DNA of 64,000 nucleotides from OFTM291 sp041741375 (GTDB taxonomy: Bacteria; Gemmatimonadota; Gemmatimonadetes; Gemmatimonadales; GWC2-71-9), in assembly GCA_041741375.1 (NCBI GenBank), contig JBGSKF010000151.1, forward strand, positions 1 through 64,000, written 5' to 3'. Shown here in pieces: positions 24,723 through 33,049 of the stretch. Both the position numbers and the translations under genes were made by a program. The number at the start of each line of letters is the position of its first letter. Within the stretch, counting starts at the first letter, position 1. Below the pieces are notes generated by a model. That model was given only the letters and a program-made list of their open reading frames with translations. It did no database searches and was not told where the DNA came from.

Positions 24723-25712
24723 ATGCACCTGGTCACCGGCGGAACCGGCTTCGTCGGAGCCCATGTGGTGCGCGCCCTGGTGGCTCGGGGAGAGGGAGTG
24801 CGATGTCTGGTCCGGCCCTCCAGCGACCGGGCCAACCTCGAAGGGCTTCCGGTGGAACTGGTGCAGGGAGTCCTCGACGACCCCCGGTCTCTCCACGCGG
24901 CGATGGCGGGGTGTGAGATGGTCTACCACGTGGCCGCCGAGTATCGGCTGGGGGCCCGCAATCCCGCCTCGCTGTATCGGAGCAACGTGGAGGGAACCCG
25001 GAACCTTCTGCAGGCCGCGGGGGACGCCGGGGTGTCCCGCATCGTCTACACCAGCACGGTGGGGGCCCTGGTTCCCAACCCGGCGGGAGGCCCGGCCGAC
25101 GAGAGCCATTTTCCGCCGAACGGACAGGCGCTGATCGGGCACTACAAGCGTAGCAAGTTCCTCGCCGAGCAGGTGGCTCTCTCGTTCGTGAAGGAGGGAC
25201 TCCCGGTCGTGGTGGTGAGCCCCTCCGCGCCGATCGGCGAGCTGGACCGAAAACCCACGCCCACCGGTCGGCTGATCGTCGACTTTCTGCGCGGAAAGAT
25301 GCCGGCCTACATGGACGCCGGCCTCAATCTGGTCGACGTGCAGGACGTGGCCGCGGGGCATCTCCTGGCGGCGGAGCGAGGTGTCGTGGGAGAGCGTTAC
25401 ATTCTCGGCGGGCGCGACTTCACCCTTCGCGAAATCCTGGAGATGCTCGCGCGGCTCTCGGGCCGGCCCGCGCCCCGCCTTCGGATCCCCGCCTGGGTGG
25501 CGATGAGCGCCGCCGTCGTGAACACCGCCTGGTCGTGGAGCCTGGGGAGGGATCCCGGCATTCCGGTGGAAGGGGTGCGCATGGCCCTGAAACCAATGTC
25601 CTTCACGCCGGCCCGGGCCGTGCGGGAGCTTGGGCTGCCCCAGAGTCCGATCGAGGACGCGCTGGGCCGGGCCGTGGAGTGGTTCCGGCAGCACGGTCAT
25701 GTCCCCGCCTGA
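24723..25712 (+). CDS. hpnA: Hopanoid-associated NAD-dependent epimerase/dehydratase (HpnA)
   Basis: A 329-residue extended short-chain dehydrogenase with the Rossmann motif GGTGFVG near the N-terminus and the catalytic pair YKRSK, with STVG upstream. It matches HpnA, a sugar-epimerase-like protein found in hopanoid operons, whose precise substrate is not settled. The start codon follows the hpnH stop with no gap, and its last 14 bases overlap hpnG. Confidence 0.9.
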   Translation: MHLVTGGTGFVGAHVVRALVARGEGVRCLVRPSSDRANLEGLPVELVQGVLDDPRSLHAAMAGCEMVYHVAAEYRLGARNPASLYRSNVEGTRNLLQAAGDAGVSRIVYTSTVGALVPNPAGGPADESHFPPNGQALIGHYKRSKFLAEQVALSFVKEGLPVVVVSPSAPIGELDRKPTPTGRLIVDFLRGKMPAYMDAGLNLVDVQDVAAGHLLAAERGVVGERYILGGRDFTLREILEMLARLSGRPAPRLRIPAWVAMSAAVVNTAWSWSLGRDPGIPVEGVRMALKPMSFTPARAVRELGLPQSPIEDALGRAVEWFRQHGHVPA

Positions 25713-26493
25713 ATCGGCCGGAATCGTGATGGTCATGGCCGCACTTCCGGAGGAAGTTGTCGTACTCCGACGGCGTTTCACCGACGGTCGAGGGTTGTCG
25801 AAGGGACCGGGGGCGTTGCGCCGCTGGGAAGGAAAGTTGGGACCCTGCCGCGTGCAGGTGGTGGTCACGGGAGACGGAGCCGACCGGGCCCGATCCGGAG
25901 CACGACTCGCCTTCGACGGGCTGTTGGGAGAGGGTGCTCGATGCCGGCATCTCATCGTCGCCGGCGTGGCGGGCGGAGCCGATCCCGCTCTCCGGGCGCA
26001 CGATCTGGTGGTGGCGCGCGAAGTGGTCCGGGAGGGAGGTGTCGCACGCCGGGCGGACGAGGCGATGGTCGCTGAGGTGGTTCGGGAGACGGGTGCTGCG
26101 CCGGGTCGGGTGCTCACCCGGGAGACGTTGGCCGCCTCCGTGGCTCACAAGCGCCAGATCCACGACGAGTGGTCGAGGGTGGATGACGTCCCGACGGTGG
26201 TGGATCTGGAGACCGCCTGGTACCTCGAGGAGGCGGAACGTCGCGGGGTGCCGTGGACGGTACTGCGCGTCGTGAGCGACGCGGCACATGAGCCCCTTCC
26301 CGCGTTTCTGGAAGGATGCCGGGATGAGGGAGGTGCCATCATCCGGGGGCGCGTGGCGCGGCATGCCCTGCGGCACCCGGGCACCATCCGGTCGCTCCTT
26401 CGGCTTGCCCGCCGGGTGCGGCGCTGCGCCGGGGTGCTCGCCGAGGCCGTCGCCCTGACCGTGGGCATGGATGTCAAGGAGAATGGTGGATGA
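25699..26493 (+). CDS. hpnG: Adenosylhopane nucleosidase (HpnG)
   Basis: A 264-residue protein of the nucleoside phosphorylase / MTA-SAH nucleosidase fold. Visible parts are VMAALPEE at the N-terminus (base-site strand), a GVAGGADPAL glycine motif, and VDLETAWYLEEA, the counterpart of the VDMEsAA ribose-binding motif. HpnG removes adenine from adenosylhopane to give ribosylhopane, directly after HpnH. The first in-frame ATG (25699) overlaps hpnA by 14 bases; a second ATG at 25729 is also possible. Confidence 0.88.
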   Translation: MSPPESAGIVMVMAALPEEVVVLRRRFTDGRGLSKGPGALRRWEGKLGPCRVQVVVTGDGADRARSGARLAFDGLLGEGARCRHLIVAGVAGGADPALRAHDLVVAREVVREGGVARRADEAMVAEVVRETGAAPGRVLTRETLAASVAHKRQIHDEWSRVDDVPTVVDLETAWYLEEAERRGVPWTVLRVVSDAAHEPLPAFLEGCRDEGGAIIRGRVARHALRHPGTIRSLLRLARRVRRCAGVLAEAVALTVGMDVKENGG

Positions 26494-27398
26494 TGGCAGA
26501 GAGTGAACCGACCCGAGGGATGGAGGAACTCGACCGGCTGCTCCGGGACACGAGCCGCACGTTCGCGCTCGCCATCCCGCTCCTCCCCGGAGAGCTGCGG
26601 CGGTCGGTCACGGTGGCCTATCTGCTGTTCCGCATCGCCGACACCTTCGAGGACAGCGACTCCTGGTCCCCCGACGAGCGGATCATCGCCCTCAGCGAGT
26701 TCGCAGATCTCTTGCGCCACATTGATATCGACAAAGCGAACCTCCTGGGGCGCGACTGGGCCACGCGCTCTCCGGTGCATCACGCCGGATATCTCGAACT
26801 CCTCGAACGGACGGGCCAGGTTCTCGAGGCCCTCGCCGAGCTGCCGGAGCCGGTCCGGGAACGAATCGTCCATCACACCTGCCGGACCGCCGACCGGATG
26901 GCGTTCTTCGTTCGGCAGACCGGAACCGATGGCCAGCTCCGTCTCGGTTCCGTGGGGGAGCTTCGGGAGTACTGCTATGCGGTGGCGGGAATCGTGGGGG
27001 AGATGCTCACCGACCTCTACCTGTTGGAGTGCCCGGGACTCGAAACGCGCGCCGCTGACCTCCGTCGCTGGGCTCCCCTCTTCGGCGAGGCGCTGCAGCT
27101 CGTCAACATCCTCCGCGACGCCTCGGCGGACGGCTTGGAGGGACGGAGCTACGTCCCCGCCCGGGCCAACCGGGCCGAGCTCTTTGCCCTGGCCCATGCC
27201 GACCTGGGCGTGGCCCGGGAGTACACCGACGCGCTTCGGGCCGGGGGTGCTCCGAGTGGGGTGATCGCGTTCAACGCCCTCCCGATCGAGCTGGCCGTGG
27301 CCACGCTGGAGGTGGTGGAACGGGAGGGACCGGGAGCCAAGATCTCCCGCGAGGCGGTCGGGGAGATTCTGATGCAGGTTCTGGGCTCATGCCCTTGA
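26490..27398 (+). CDS. Squalene synthase family protein
   Basis: A 302-residue all-helical prenyl synthase of the squalene/phytoene synthase family, expected to join two farnesyl diphosphates. It has SRTFALAIPLLP, the first aspartate-rich motif ADTFEDS, YCYAVAGIVGEMLTDLY and the second motif LVNILRDAS. These resemble the single-protein squalene synthase of eukaryotes and some bacteria more than the HpnC/HpnD pair. With no HpnE-like oxidase in the operon, it may make squalene alone; the NADPH step cannot be confirmed from sequence. It starts at an ATGA overlap with hpnG and is the last gene of the operon. Confidence 0.87.
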   Translation: MMAESEPTRGMEELDRLLRDTSRTFALAIPLLPGELRRSVTVAYLLFRIADTFEDSDSWSPDERIIALSEFADLLRHIDIDKANLLGRDWATRSPVHHAGYLELLERTGQVLEALAELPEPVRERIVHHTCRTADRMAFFVRQTGTDGQLRLGSVGELREYCYAVAGIVGEMLTDLYLLECPGLETRAADLRRWAPLFGEALQLVNILRDASADGLEGRSYVPARANRAELFALAHADLGVAREYTDALRAGGAPSGVIAFNALPIELAVATLEVVEREGPGAKISREAVGEILMQVLGSCP

Positions 27399-27433
27399 CG
27401 CAACCCCTTGCACCATGCCATCTTCCGGGTTCT

Positions 27434-27487
<54 letters not shown>

Positions 27488-27505
<18 letters not shown>

Positions 27506-27780
27506 CTTCCCATCCCAACACTCCTTGATTGGCCCAAGTGCGTCGCTCGTCGGTGGAGCTGCGGCCCTGCGGGCCTCGCTCTCCTCCGCGCCGTGGGCGC
27601 TCCGGATCGATTCCGACCGGCGCCTCTCTCCCGTCCGTCCCTCCATGTGGGGTCCCGGTGCGTCGCTCGTCGGTGGAGCCCGGGCCCTGCGGGCCTCGCT
27701 CTCCTCCGCGCCTGCCGGCGCTCCGGACCGATTCCGACCGGCGCCTCTCTCCCGTCCGTTCGTCCCTGTGGGCCCTTGGG
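27488..27780 (+). repeat. tRNA-tail tandem repeats (rtT-like), about 120-bp period
   Basis: The tRNA-Cys 3' end (CGATTCTCACCGGCGCCTCT, from 27488) recurs as CGATTCCGACCGGCGCCTCT from 27608 and from 27729, that is 120 and 121 bases apart. Two almost identical units, 27541-27660 and 27661-27780, begin CGTCGCTCGTCGGTGGAGC, contain the hairpin GGCCCTGCGGGCC and end in the tail copy. Only the last 12 or so bases lie inside the mature tRNA; the copies lack the T-stem 5' side and cannot be tRNAs. Three-frame-open peptides here are by-products of the repeat and GC content. Confidence 0.85.
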
Positions 27781-28167
27781 GGCGTGCCGCATGAGGGGGT
27801 AGGGAAAGTGCTCCCGTGACCGGCCCGGGATCGTTCGGGCCGGGTGCGGAACCACCAGTCAATTCGGCGACGATCCTTGATGGCGAAGAACCTTGAGCTG
27901 AACATCAATTCATTGACGCTCAATGACATATCTGAGGGGAAGGTGCCTTTCTCCGGGTGTGGTGTGTGGCTCCGGTTGGGTCGATCGTCTCCGTCCTTGG
28001 GCGGGGCACCGTGCCTCCGGCCACTCATCCTCACCCGTCTCCAGGTACAGCATCCACCCCATGCAGGGGCTGCTCCCCGGAACGCAGCCCGAATGCACGC
28101 AAATGGCTCTTGTGAAATCCCGGCTCTCGTGACATTGTCAAGAGACGCCGGTTTCCGGAGGTTCCCC
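27781..28167. other. Non-coding gap after the tRNA repeats
   Basis: 387 bases without a convincing gene. The middle part (27850-27940) is AT-richer than the surroundings and holds a small inverted repeat CATTGA-CGC-TCAATG near 27912. It probably includes the promoter of the plug-domain gene. No promoter boxes with good spacing were found. Confidence 0.5.
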
Positions 28168-29004
28168 ATGCGCCGCACCCTCATTGTCGCCACCCTGACG
28201 CTCTCGGCTGCTCTGGCCCTGCCCGCCGATTCCCCCGCCCAGCAAAAGGGGAAGGCCCGGATCAGCGGTCTCATCCTCGCCGCCAGCGACCGCCAGCCGA
28301 TCGAGGGGGCCCGGGTCCGGATCTTCATCCTCGACCGTCCCCTGGAGATCCTGAGTGACGCCGAGGGCCGGTTCGTCCTCAAGGATCTCCCGGCCGGGGA
28401 CTACAAGGTCCAGATCGAGGCCGACGGGCTCACCTCCCAGGAAGCTCCCGTGACCCTCGGACCCCGGGACCGCTTCGACATGGAGTTTCTGGTCGGCGTT
28501 CCTCCCGCCGTGGTGCTCCCCGAACTCGAGGTCGTGGAGGCAGTTCCCAACTGGCCCAGGGGAACCCCGATATCGAGCGGGCGTCCGGAGTTCGAGCGCC
28601 GCCGGCAGGAAGGGAATGGACGCTACTTCGGACCCGAGGAGATTGCCAAGCGGAACGCCCCCACCCTCCAGGACCTCCTCCGCATGGTCCCAGGCGTGGT
28701 CGTGGATTGCAGAAACAACAACAATGTCTGTTCGATGCGATTCAACCGCTCGCCTCGCGGGTGCGGCCCCGGGTATTGGGTCGATGGCATTCCCGCCACC
28801 GATCCCTCGGTTCTCTATCTCACCCGCCCCACCGACCTCGCGGGCGTGGAGGTCTACTCGGGGTCGAGCCAGGTGCCGCCCGAGATGGAGGGACGGAATT
28901 CGCGCTGCGGTGCCGTGGCGATCTGGACCAAGGTCGGAGAGAAACCGAGTGAGCGGGAACGCGCCCGGCAGGACCCCGAGACGCGGCGGAACCCGTTGTA
29001 CTGA
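28168..29004 (+). CDS. Exported carboxypeptidase-regulatory-like plus TonB plug-domain protein, no beta-barrel
   Basis: A 278-residue protein with a signal peptide ending near SPAQQKG. Residues about 30-110 are a carboxypeptidase regulatory-like fold (ISGLILAASDRQPIEGARV, GRFVLKDLPAGDYKVQIEADG). Residues about 140-250 resemble a TonB receptor plug (TLQDLLRMVPGVVVDC, GYWVDGIPATD, LAGVEVYSGSSQVPPE, CGAVAIWTK). Full receptors continue into a barrel of more than 500 residues; here the frame ends soon after the plug and a strong terminator follows, so it is a stand-alone plug protein rather than a broken gene. Four cysteines in the plug may form disulfides. GGAGG lies seven bases before the ATG. 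The function is unknown. Confidence 0.8.
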   Translation: MRRTLIVATLTLSAALALPADSPAQQKGKARISGLILAASDRQPIEGARVRIFILDRPLEILSDAEGRFVLKDLPAGDYKVQIEADGLTSQEAPVTLGPRDRFDMEFLVGVPPAVVLPELEVVEAVPNWPRGTPISSGRPEFERRRQEGNGRYFGPEEIAKRNAPTLQDLLRMVPGVVVDCRNNNNVCSMRFNRSPRGCGPGYWVDGIPATDPSVLYLTRPTDLAGVEVYSGSSQVPPEMEGRNSRCGAVAIWTKVGEKPSERERARQDPETRRNPLY

Positions 29005-29034
29005 CCTTCCCTCCCGGAACCTCGACTTCAGCCT

Positions 29035-29070
29035 CCAGCCTCCCGTGTCCCGCGGGGGGCTGGTTTTTTT
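29035..29070 (+). terminator. Rho-independent terminator
   Basis: Ten-bp stem CCAGCCTCCC (29035-29044) with GGGGGGCTGG (29054-29063), one G-T pair, a nine-base loop, then seven T (29064-29070). It lies 31 bases after the stop of the plug-domain gene and reads on its strand. Confidence 0.88.
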
Positions 29071-29162
29071 GTCCCCGGCTCCCCACCTTTCCCGCTTCCG
29101 AGTGACCTGCCCGCCGCGGCCGCGGTGCCGGCGGGAGATCCCATCCGAAGGAGCACCCCGTC

Positions 29163-30494
29163 ATGTCGGCGTCCGCCACAGGGAGGCCTCGCCTCCCCCT
29201 GCATACGCGCATCCTGCTCGGTCTCCTCGTGGGCGCCGTGGGGGGCATCGTTTCCAACATCCTCTGGCATGGTTCTCCGGCCCTCGGATGGTTCGTCGAC
29301 AACGTGGCCAACACGGTGGGCCAGATCTTCCTGCGGATGCTCTTCATGGTGGTGGTCCCGCTGGTGTTCACCTCCGTGGCCCTCGGCGTGGCCTCCCTGG
29401 GAGACGTGCGACGCATCGGGCGGATCGGCACCAAGACCCTCCTCACCTTTCTGGGCACCACCGCCGTCGCGGCCGTCATCGGCCTCGTGCTCGTGAACGC
29501 GATCAAGCCCGGCGGCTCGATCGACCCCGAGGTCCGTACCGCGCTGATGGAGGAGTATTCGTCGCAGGCGGGCGAAAAGGTGACCGCGGCCGAAACCAAC
29601 CGATTCGGCATCAGCACCTTCGTGAACATCGTGCCACGCAACCCGGTGACCGCGGCGGCCGGCGGCGATATGCTCGGTCTCATCTTCTTCACCCTCATCT
29701 TCGGCATCGCCCTCACGATGATCCCGATCACGGCGTCGGAACCGGTGGTGAAGGTGCTGGAGGGGATCAGTCAGGCGGTGATGGTGATCATCGATTTCGC
29801 GATGCGCCTGGCACCCCTGGGTGTGGCCGGGTTGCTCTTTTCGGTGACGGCCAAGTTCGGATTCGACGTGCTGCAATCCCTCCTCTGGTACGTCGTGACC
29901 GTCCTTCTCGGCCTCGCGGTCCATCAATTCCTCGTCATCCCGCTGCTGGCCCGCAGCCTGGTGGGGATCAGCCCGGCCACCTTCTTCCGGCGAGTGCGGG
30001 CCCTGATGGTCACGGCGATCTCGACCTCCAGCTCCAACGCGACGTTGCCCACCACGATCCGGACCGCCACCGACGAGTTCGGTGTCCCGCGCGAGGTGGC
30101 CGGCTTCGTGCTCCCCCTGGGCGCCACCATGAACATGAATGGCACCGCCCTTTTCGAGGGGATGACGGTGCTGTTCCTGGCCCAGGTGTTCGGGGTGCAC
30201 CTCGATCTCCTCACCCAGGTGATCGTGGTGGTGATGGCCGTGATCACCGCGGTGGGAGTGGCCGGGGTGCCGAGCGGGTCGATTCCCCTCCTGGTGATGG
30301 TGCTCGGCATGGTCGGCGTGCCGGGGGAGGGGATCGCGCTGGTGCTGGGGGTCGATCGGATTCTCGACATGGCCCGGACGGTGCCCAACGTCACGGGAGA
30401 CCTGCTGACCTCGCTGCTGATCACGAAGTCGGAAGGGCTCCCCTTCGGCCCCACCGCCGACGAGGGACGATGGACATTGGACAACGGGCAATAA
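29163..30494 (+). CDS. Dicarboxylate/amino acid:cation symporter (DAACS family)
   Basis: A 443-residue inner-membrane symporter of the GltP/DctA family with about eight membrane helices and two re-entrant hairpins. Family signatures: MLFMVVVPLVFTSVALG, the serine-rich hairpin AISTSSSNATLPTT and GATMNMNGTALFEG (the NMDGT-type motif, with Asn in place of Asp). It takes up glutamate, aspartate or C4-dicarboxylates with Na+ or H+. AAGGAG precedes the ATG. Its last codons and TAA run into a TGGACATTGGACAACGGGC repeat-like end. A paralogue lies convergent 41 bases away. Confidence 0.92.
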   Translation: MSASATGRPRLPLHTRILLGLLVGAVGGIVSNILWHGSPALGWFVDNVANTVGQIFLRMLFMVVVPLVFTSVALGVASLGDVRRIGRIGTKTLLTFLGTTAVAAVIGLVLVNAIKPGGSIDPEVRTALMEEYSSQAGEKVTAAETNRFGISTFVNIVPRNPVTAAAGGDMLGLIFFTLIFGIALTMIPITASEPVVKVLEGISQAVMVIIDFAMRLAPLGVAGLLFSVTAKFGFDVLQSLLWYVVTVLLGLAVHQFLVIPLLARSLVGISPATFFRRVRALMVTAISTSSSNATLPTTIRTATDEFGVPREVAGFVLPLGATMNMNGTALFEGMTVLFLAQVFGVHLDLLTQVIVVVMAVITAVGVAGVPSGSIPLLVMVLGMVGVPGEGIALVLGVDRILDMARTVPNVTGDLLTSLLITKSEGLPFGPTADEGRWTLDNGQ

Positions 30495-30505
30495 CCAACG
30501 ATTCA

Positions 30506-30553
30506 CCCTACTCCCCACTCCCTACTCCCTACTCCCTACTCCCTACTCCCGGG
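30506..30553. repeat. CCCTACT heptamer array
   Basis: CTACTCC heptamers between two convergent symporter genes. Read on the minus strand the array is GGGAGTA repeated and contains the TAG stop codon (30536-30538) of the minus-strand symporter. Confidence 0.85.
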
Positions 30554-31891
30554 GAGTGGGACTGCGGGGTGGCTACGGATCCGGTCCCCACTCTCGTCGA
30601 GATTGGGCGTTCCGAGCATTCCCTCCGACCCGGCCACGAGGGTGGCCACGGTCGCGTCACCCGTCACATTGGTGGCGGTGCGCATCATGTCGAGGATCCG
30701 GTCCACGCCCAGAATCAGAGCGATCCCCTGGGTGGGGACATTGATCGCCTCGAGGATGATGACCAGCATGATGATCCCGGCCCCCGGCACCGCCGCGGTC
30801 CCGATCGAGGCGAGCACCGCGGTGAGGATGATCGTCAGCTGGGCCCCGATTCCCAGGGAGAGTCCCAGGGTCTGGGCGATGAACACCGCCGCCACAGCCT
30901 GATAGAGCGCCGTGCCGTCCATGTTGATGGTGGCGCCGAGAGGAAGCACAAAGCTGCTGATCTCCTCGTGGATGCCGAGCTTCTCCTCGCACCGCTCCAT
31001 GGTGACGGGGAGCGTGGCGGCGCTCGAACTGCTGCTGAAGGCCAGCAACTGGGCGGGAAAGATCCCCTTGAAGAACGTCACCACCGGCATGGGGGAGAAC
31101 ACTCGGAGCAGAAGCGGATAGGTGATGAAAGTCTGGATGAGGAGCCCGATCACCACCGCGAGGGCGTAGTAGCCCAGGGCCCCGATCAGCTCCAGGATCT
31201 GGGTCAGGTTGTCCCCCGCCACCGACGTGATCGTGCCGGCAATGAGCGCGAAGACTCCATACGGGGCCGCCAGCATGATGAGATCCACCAGCCGGATGAC
31301 CACGTCGTTCAGGCTTTCCATCACCCCAAGCAGGGGCCGGGCCTTCTCGGCGGGGAGCTGGATCAGTCCGATTCCCAGGAACAGCGCGATGAACACCACC
31401 TGGAGCATCCGGCGGTTGTCGCCGAAGGAAACGACCGCGTTGTCGGACACGATGTCCACGAACATCTGGAGCGGCCCCCGGTCCCGGGCCAGCTCGGCCG
31501 CGGCCTCGCTGCCCGCCGCGTCGGCGGCGTAGGTTTCCTGAAGCTGGGTCCGCATCGACTCGGGCACCTGATGCCCCGGCTTGAGCACGTTGACCACCAC
31601 CAGCCCCAGCGTGACCGCCACCGCCGTCGTCGCGACGTAGATGCCGATGGTCTTCCCGCCGATCCGCGACAACTTCTTGAGATCGCTCAGACTCGCCACT
31701 CCCGTGACCAGCGAGGCGAGCACCAGCGGAACGGCGATCAGCTTGAGGGCGTTGACGAAGATCGTGCCCCAGGGCGTGATCCAGTCGTCGGTGAAGTCAC
31801 CCCACCCCTGGGACGCCGCCAGCACCCCGTACGCCAGGCCGGCCACCAGGCCGAGAATGATCTGCCAGTGAAGCTTGCGATACCAGGGCAT
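30536..31891 (-). CDS. Dicarboxylate/amino acid:cation symporter (DAACS family), second copy
   Basis: A 451-residue paralogue of the convergent symporter, with LIAVPLVLASLVTGVASL, the serine-rich hairpin LLAFSSSSSAATLPVT and GATINMDGTALYQ, in which the canonical NMDGT is intact. The two proteins differ enough to have different substrates. The C-terminus ends LPGSRE, where the last codons and stop come from the GGGAGTA repeat array. It lies 60 bases downstream of the transaldolase gene on the same strand and may be expressed with it. Confidence 0.92.
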   Translation of the reverse strand: MPWYRKLHWQIILGLVAGLAYGVLAASQGWGDFTDDWITPWGTIFVNALKLIAVPLVLASLVTGVASLSDLKKLSRIGGKTIGIYVATTAVAVTLGLVVVNVLKPGHQVPESMRTQLQETYAADAAGSEAAAELARDRGPLQMFVDIVSDNAVVSFGDNRRMLQVVFIALFLGIGLIQLPAEKARPLLGVMESLNDVVIRLVDLIMLAAPYGVFALIAGTITSVAGDNLTQILELIGALGYYALAVVIGLLIQTFITYPLLLRVFSPMPVVTFFKGIFPAQLLAFSSSSSAATLPVTMERCEEKLGIHEEISSFVLPLGATINMDGTALYQAVAAVFIAQTLGLSLGIGAQLTIILTAVLASIGTAAVPGAGIIMLVIILEAINVPTQGIALILGVDRILDMMRTATNVTGDATVATLVAGSEGMLGTPNLDESGDRIRSHPAVPLPGSRE

Positions 31892-31951
31892 GCGCCCTCC
31901 CGGAAGAGGTTATCGGAGACGCACCCGCCGGGGCGGGCGCGTCCGGGGAGA

Positions 31952-33049
31952 TCAGGAGACGAGCGTGGAGGCCTTGGTTTCCACTCCGGTCACCAAGGAA
32001 CGATACGAGGTGGCGAAGCTCTCGACTCCCGCCTCCTCCAGTGCGGCCGCCACCCGCTCCAGGTCGATGCCGTGCGAGGAGAGCACCGCGAGCTGCTCGG
32101 GCGCGCGCCGCACCGCTCCGGGCAGCCGGAGGGCGGGATTCCCATGATCCCGGTAGGCGTCGAAGGTGGCGGGAGGCAGCGTGTTGACCGTGTCCCGCCC
32201 GATCAGCGCCTCGACGTAGTAGATGTCGGGGTAGGCCGGGTCCTTGGTGCTGGTGGAGGCCCACAGGGGGCGCTGCACCCGGGCACCGGCGGCTGCCAGA
32301 CTCTGCCACCGGGGCGAGGCCACCATCCGCTCAAAGGACGCGTAGGCGCGTGCCGCATTGGCGATCGCCGCCGTTCCCCGCAACTCGTCGGGGAGACCTC
32401 CGGCTGCGATCTGCGCATCCACCGCGGTGTCCACCCGGCTCACGAAGAAACTGGCGACCGATGCGATCCGGTCCACCGGTTCCCCCAGTGCCAGGCGCCG
32501 TTCCAACCCTGCGAGCCAGGCCTCCAGCACCGATTGGTACCGGGTCACCGAAAAGAGCAGGGTGACGTTGATGTTGATCCCGCGGGCCAGCGCCGCTTCG
32601 ATGGCACCGAGACCGGCCGCGGTGCCGGGGATCTTGATCATCGCATTGGGCCGGTCGACGGCGGCCCAGAGGCGCTGTGCCTCGGCGAGGGTCTCCTCTG
32701 TCTGATGGGCCAGGTCGGGGGAGACCTCGAGCGACACGAAGCCGTCGCGTCCCTCGGTGCGGTCGTACACCGCGCGGAACTGGTCACAGGCGGTCCGGAC
32801 ATCCGCCACCATGAGGCGTTCGGTGATGGCAGCCGGTGTGAGACCCTCCCCGGATGCGGCGCGGATGTCGGCATCGTACAGGGCGCTCCCCGCGACCGCC
32901 TTCTCGAAGATGGTCGGGTTGCTGGTCATGCCCAGGAGACCGTCCTTGGCAATCAGCCGGGCCAGGCCACCCGAATCGAGCAGGTCCCGTGTGATGTAAT
33001 CGTACCAGGGGCTCTGACCGAGGGCGCCGAGCCGGACCAGGGGGTTCAT
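31952..33049 (-). CDS. tal: Transaldolase
   Basis: A 365-residue transaldolase of the longer (cyanobacterial/actinobacterial) type, moving a dihydroxyacetone unit between sugar phosphates in the pentose phosphate pathway. The Schiff-base Lys is K139 in NAMIKIPGT; GMTSNPTIFEKA, NINVTLLFSV and SVASFFVSRVD are family motifs. The ATG at 33049 overlaps the transketolase stop (ATGA), so the two are translated together. Confidence 0.95.
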   Translation of the reverse strand: MNPLVRLGALGQSPWYDYITRDLLDSGGLARLIAKDGLLGMTSNPTIFEKAVAGSALYDADIRAASGEGLTPAAITERLMVADVRTACDQFRAVYDRTEGRDGFVSLEVSPDLAHQTEETLAEAQRLWAAVDRPNAMIKIPGTAAGLGAIEAALARGININVTLLFSVTRYQSVLEAWLAGLERRLALGEPVDRIASVASFFVSRVDTAVDAQIAAGGLPDELRGTAAIANAARAYASFERMVASPRWQSLAAAGARVQRPLWASTSTKDPAYPDIYYVEALIGRDTVNTLPPATFDAYRDHGNPALRLPGAVRRAPEQLAVLSSHGIDLERVAAALEEAGVESFATSYRSLVTGVETKASTLVS

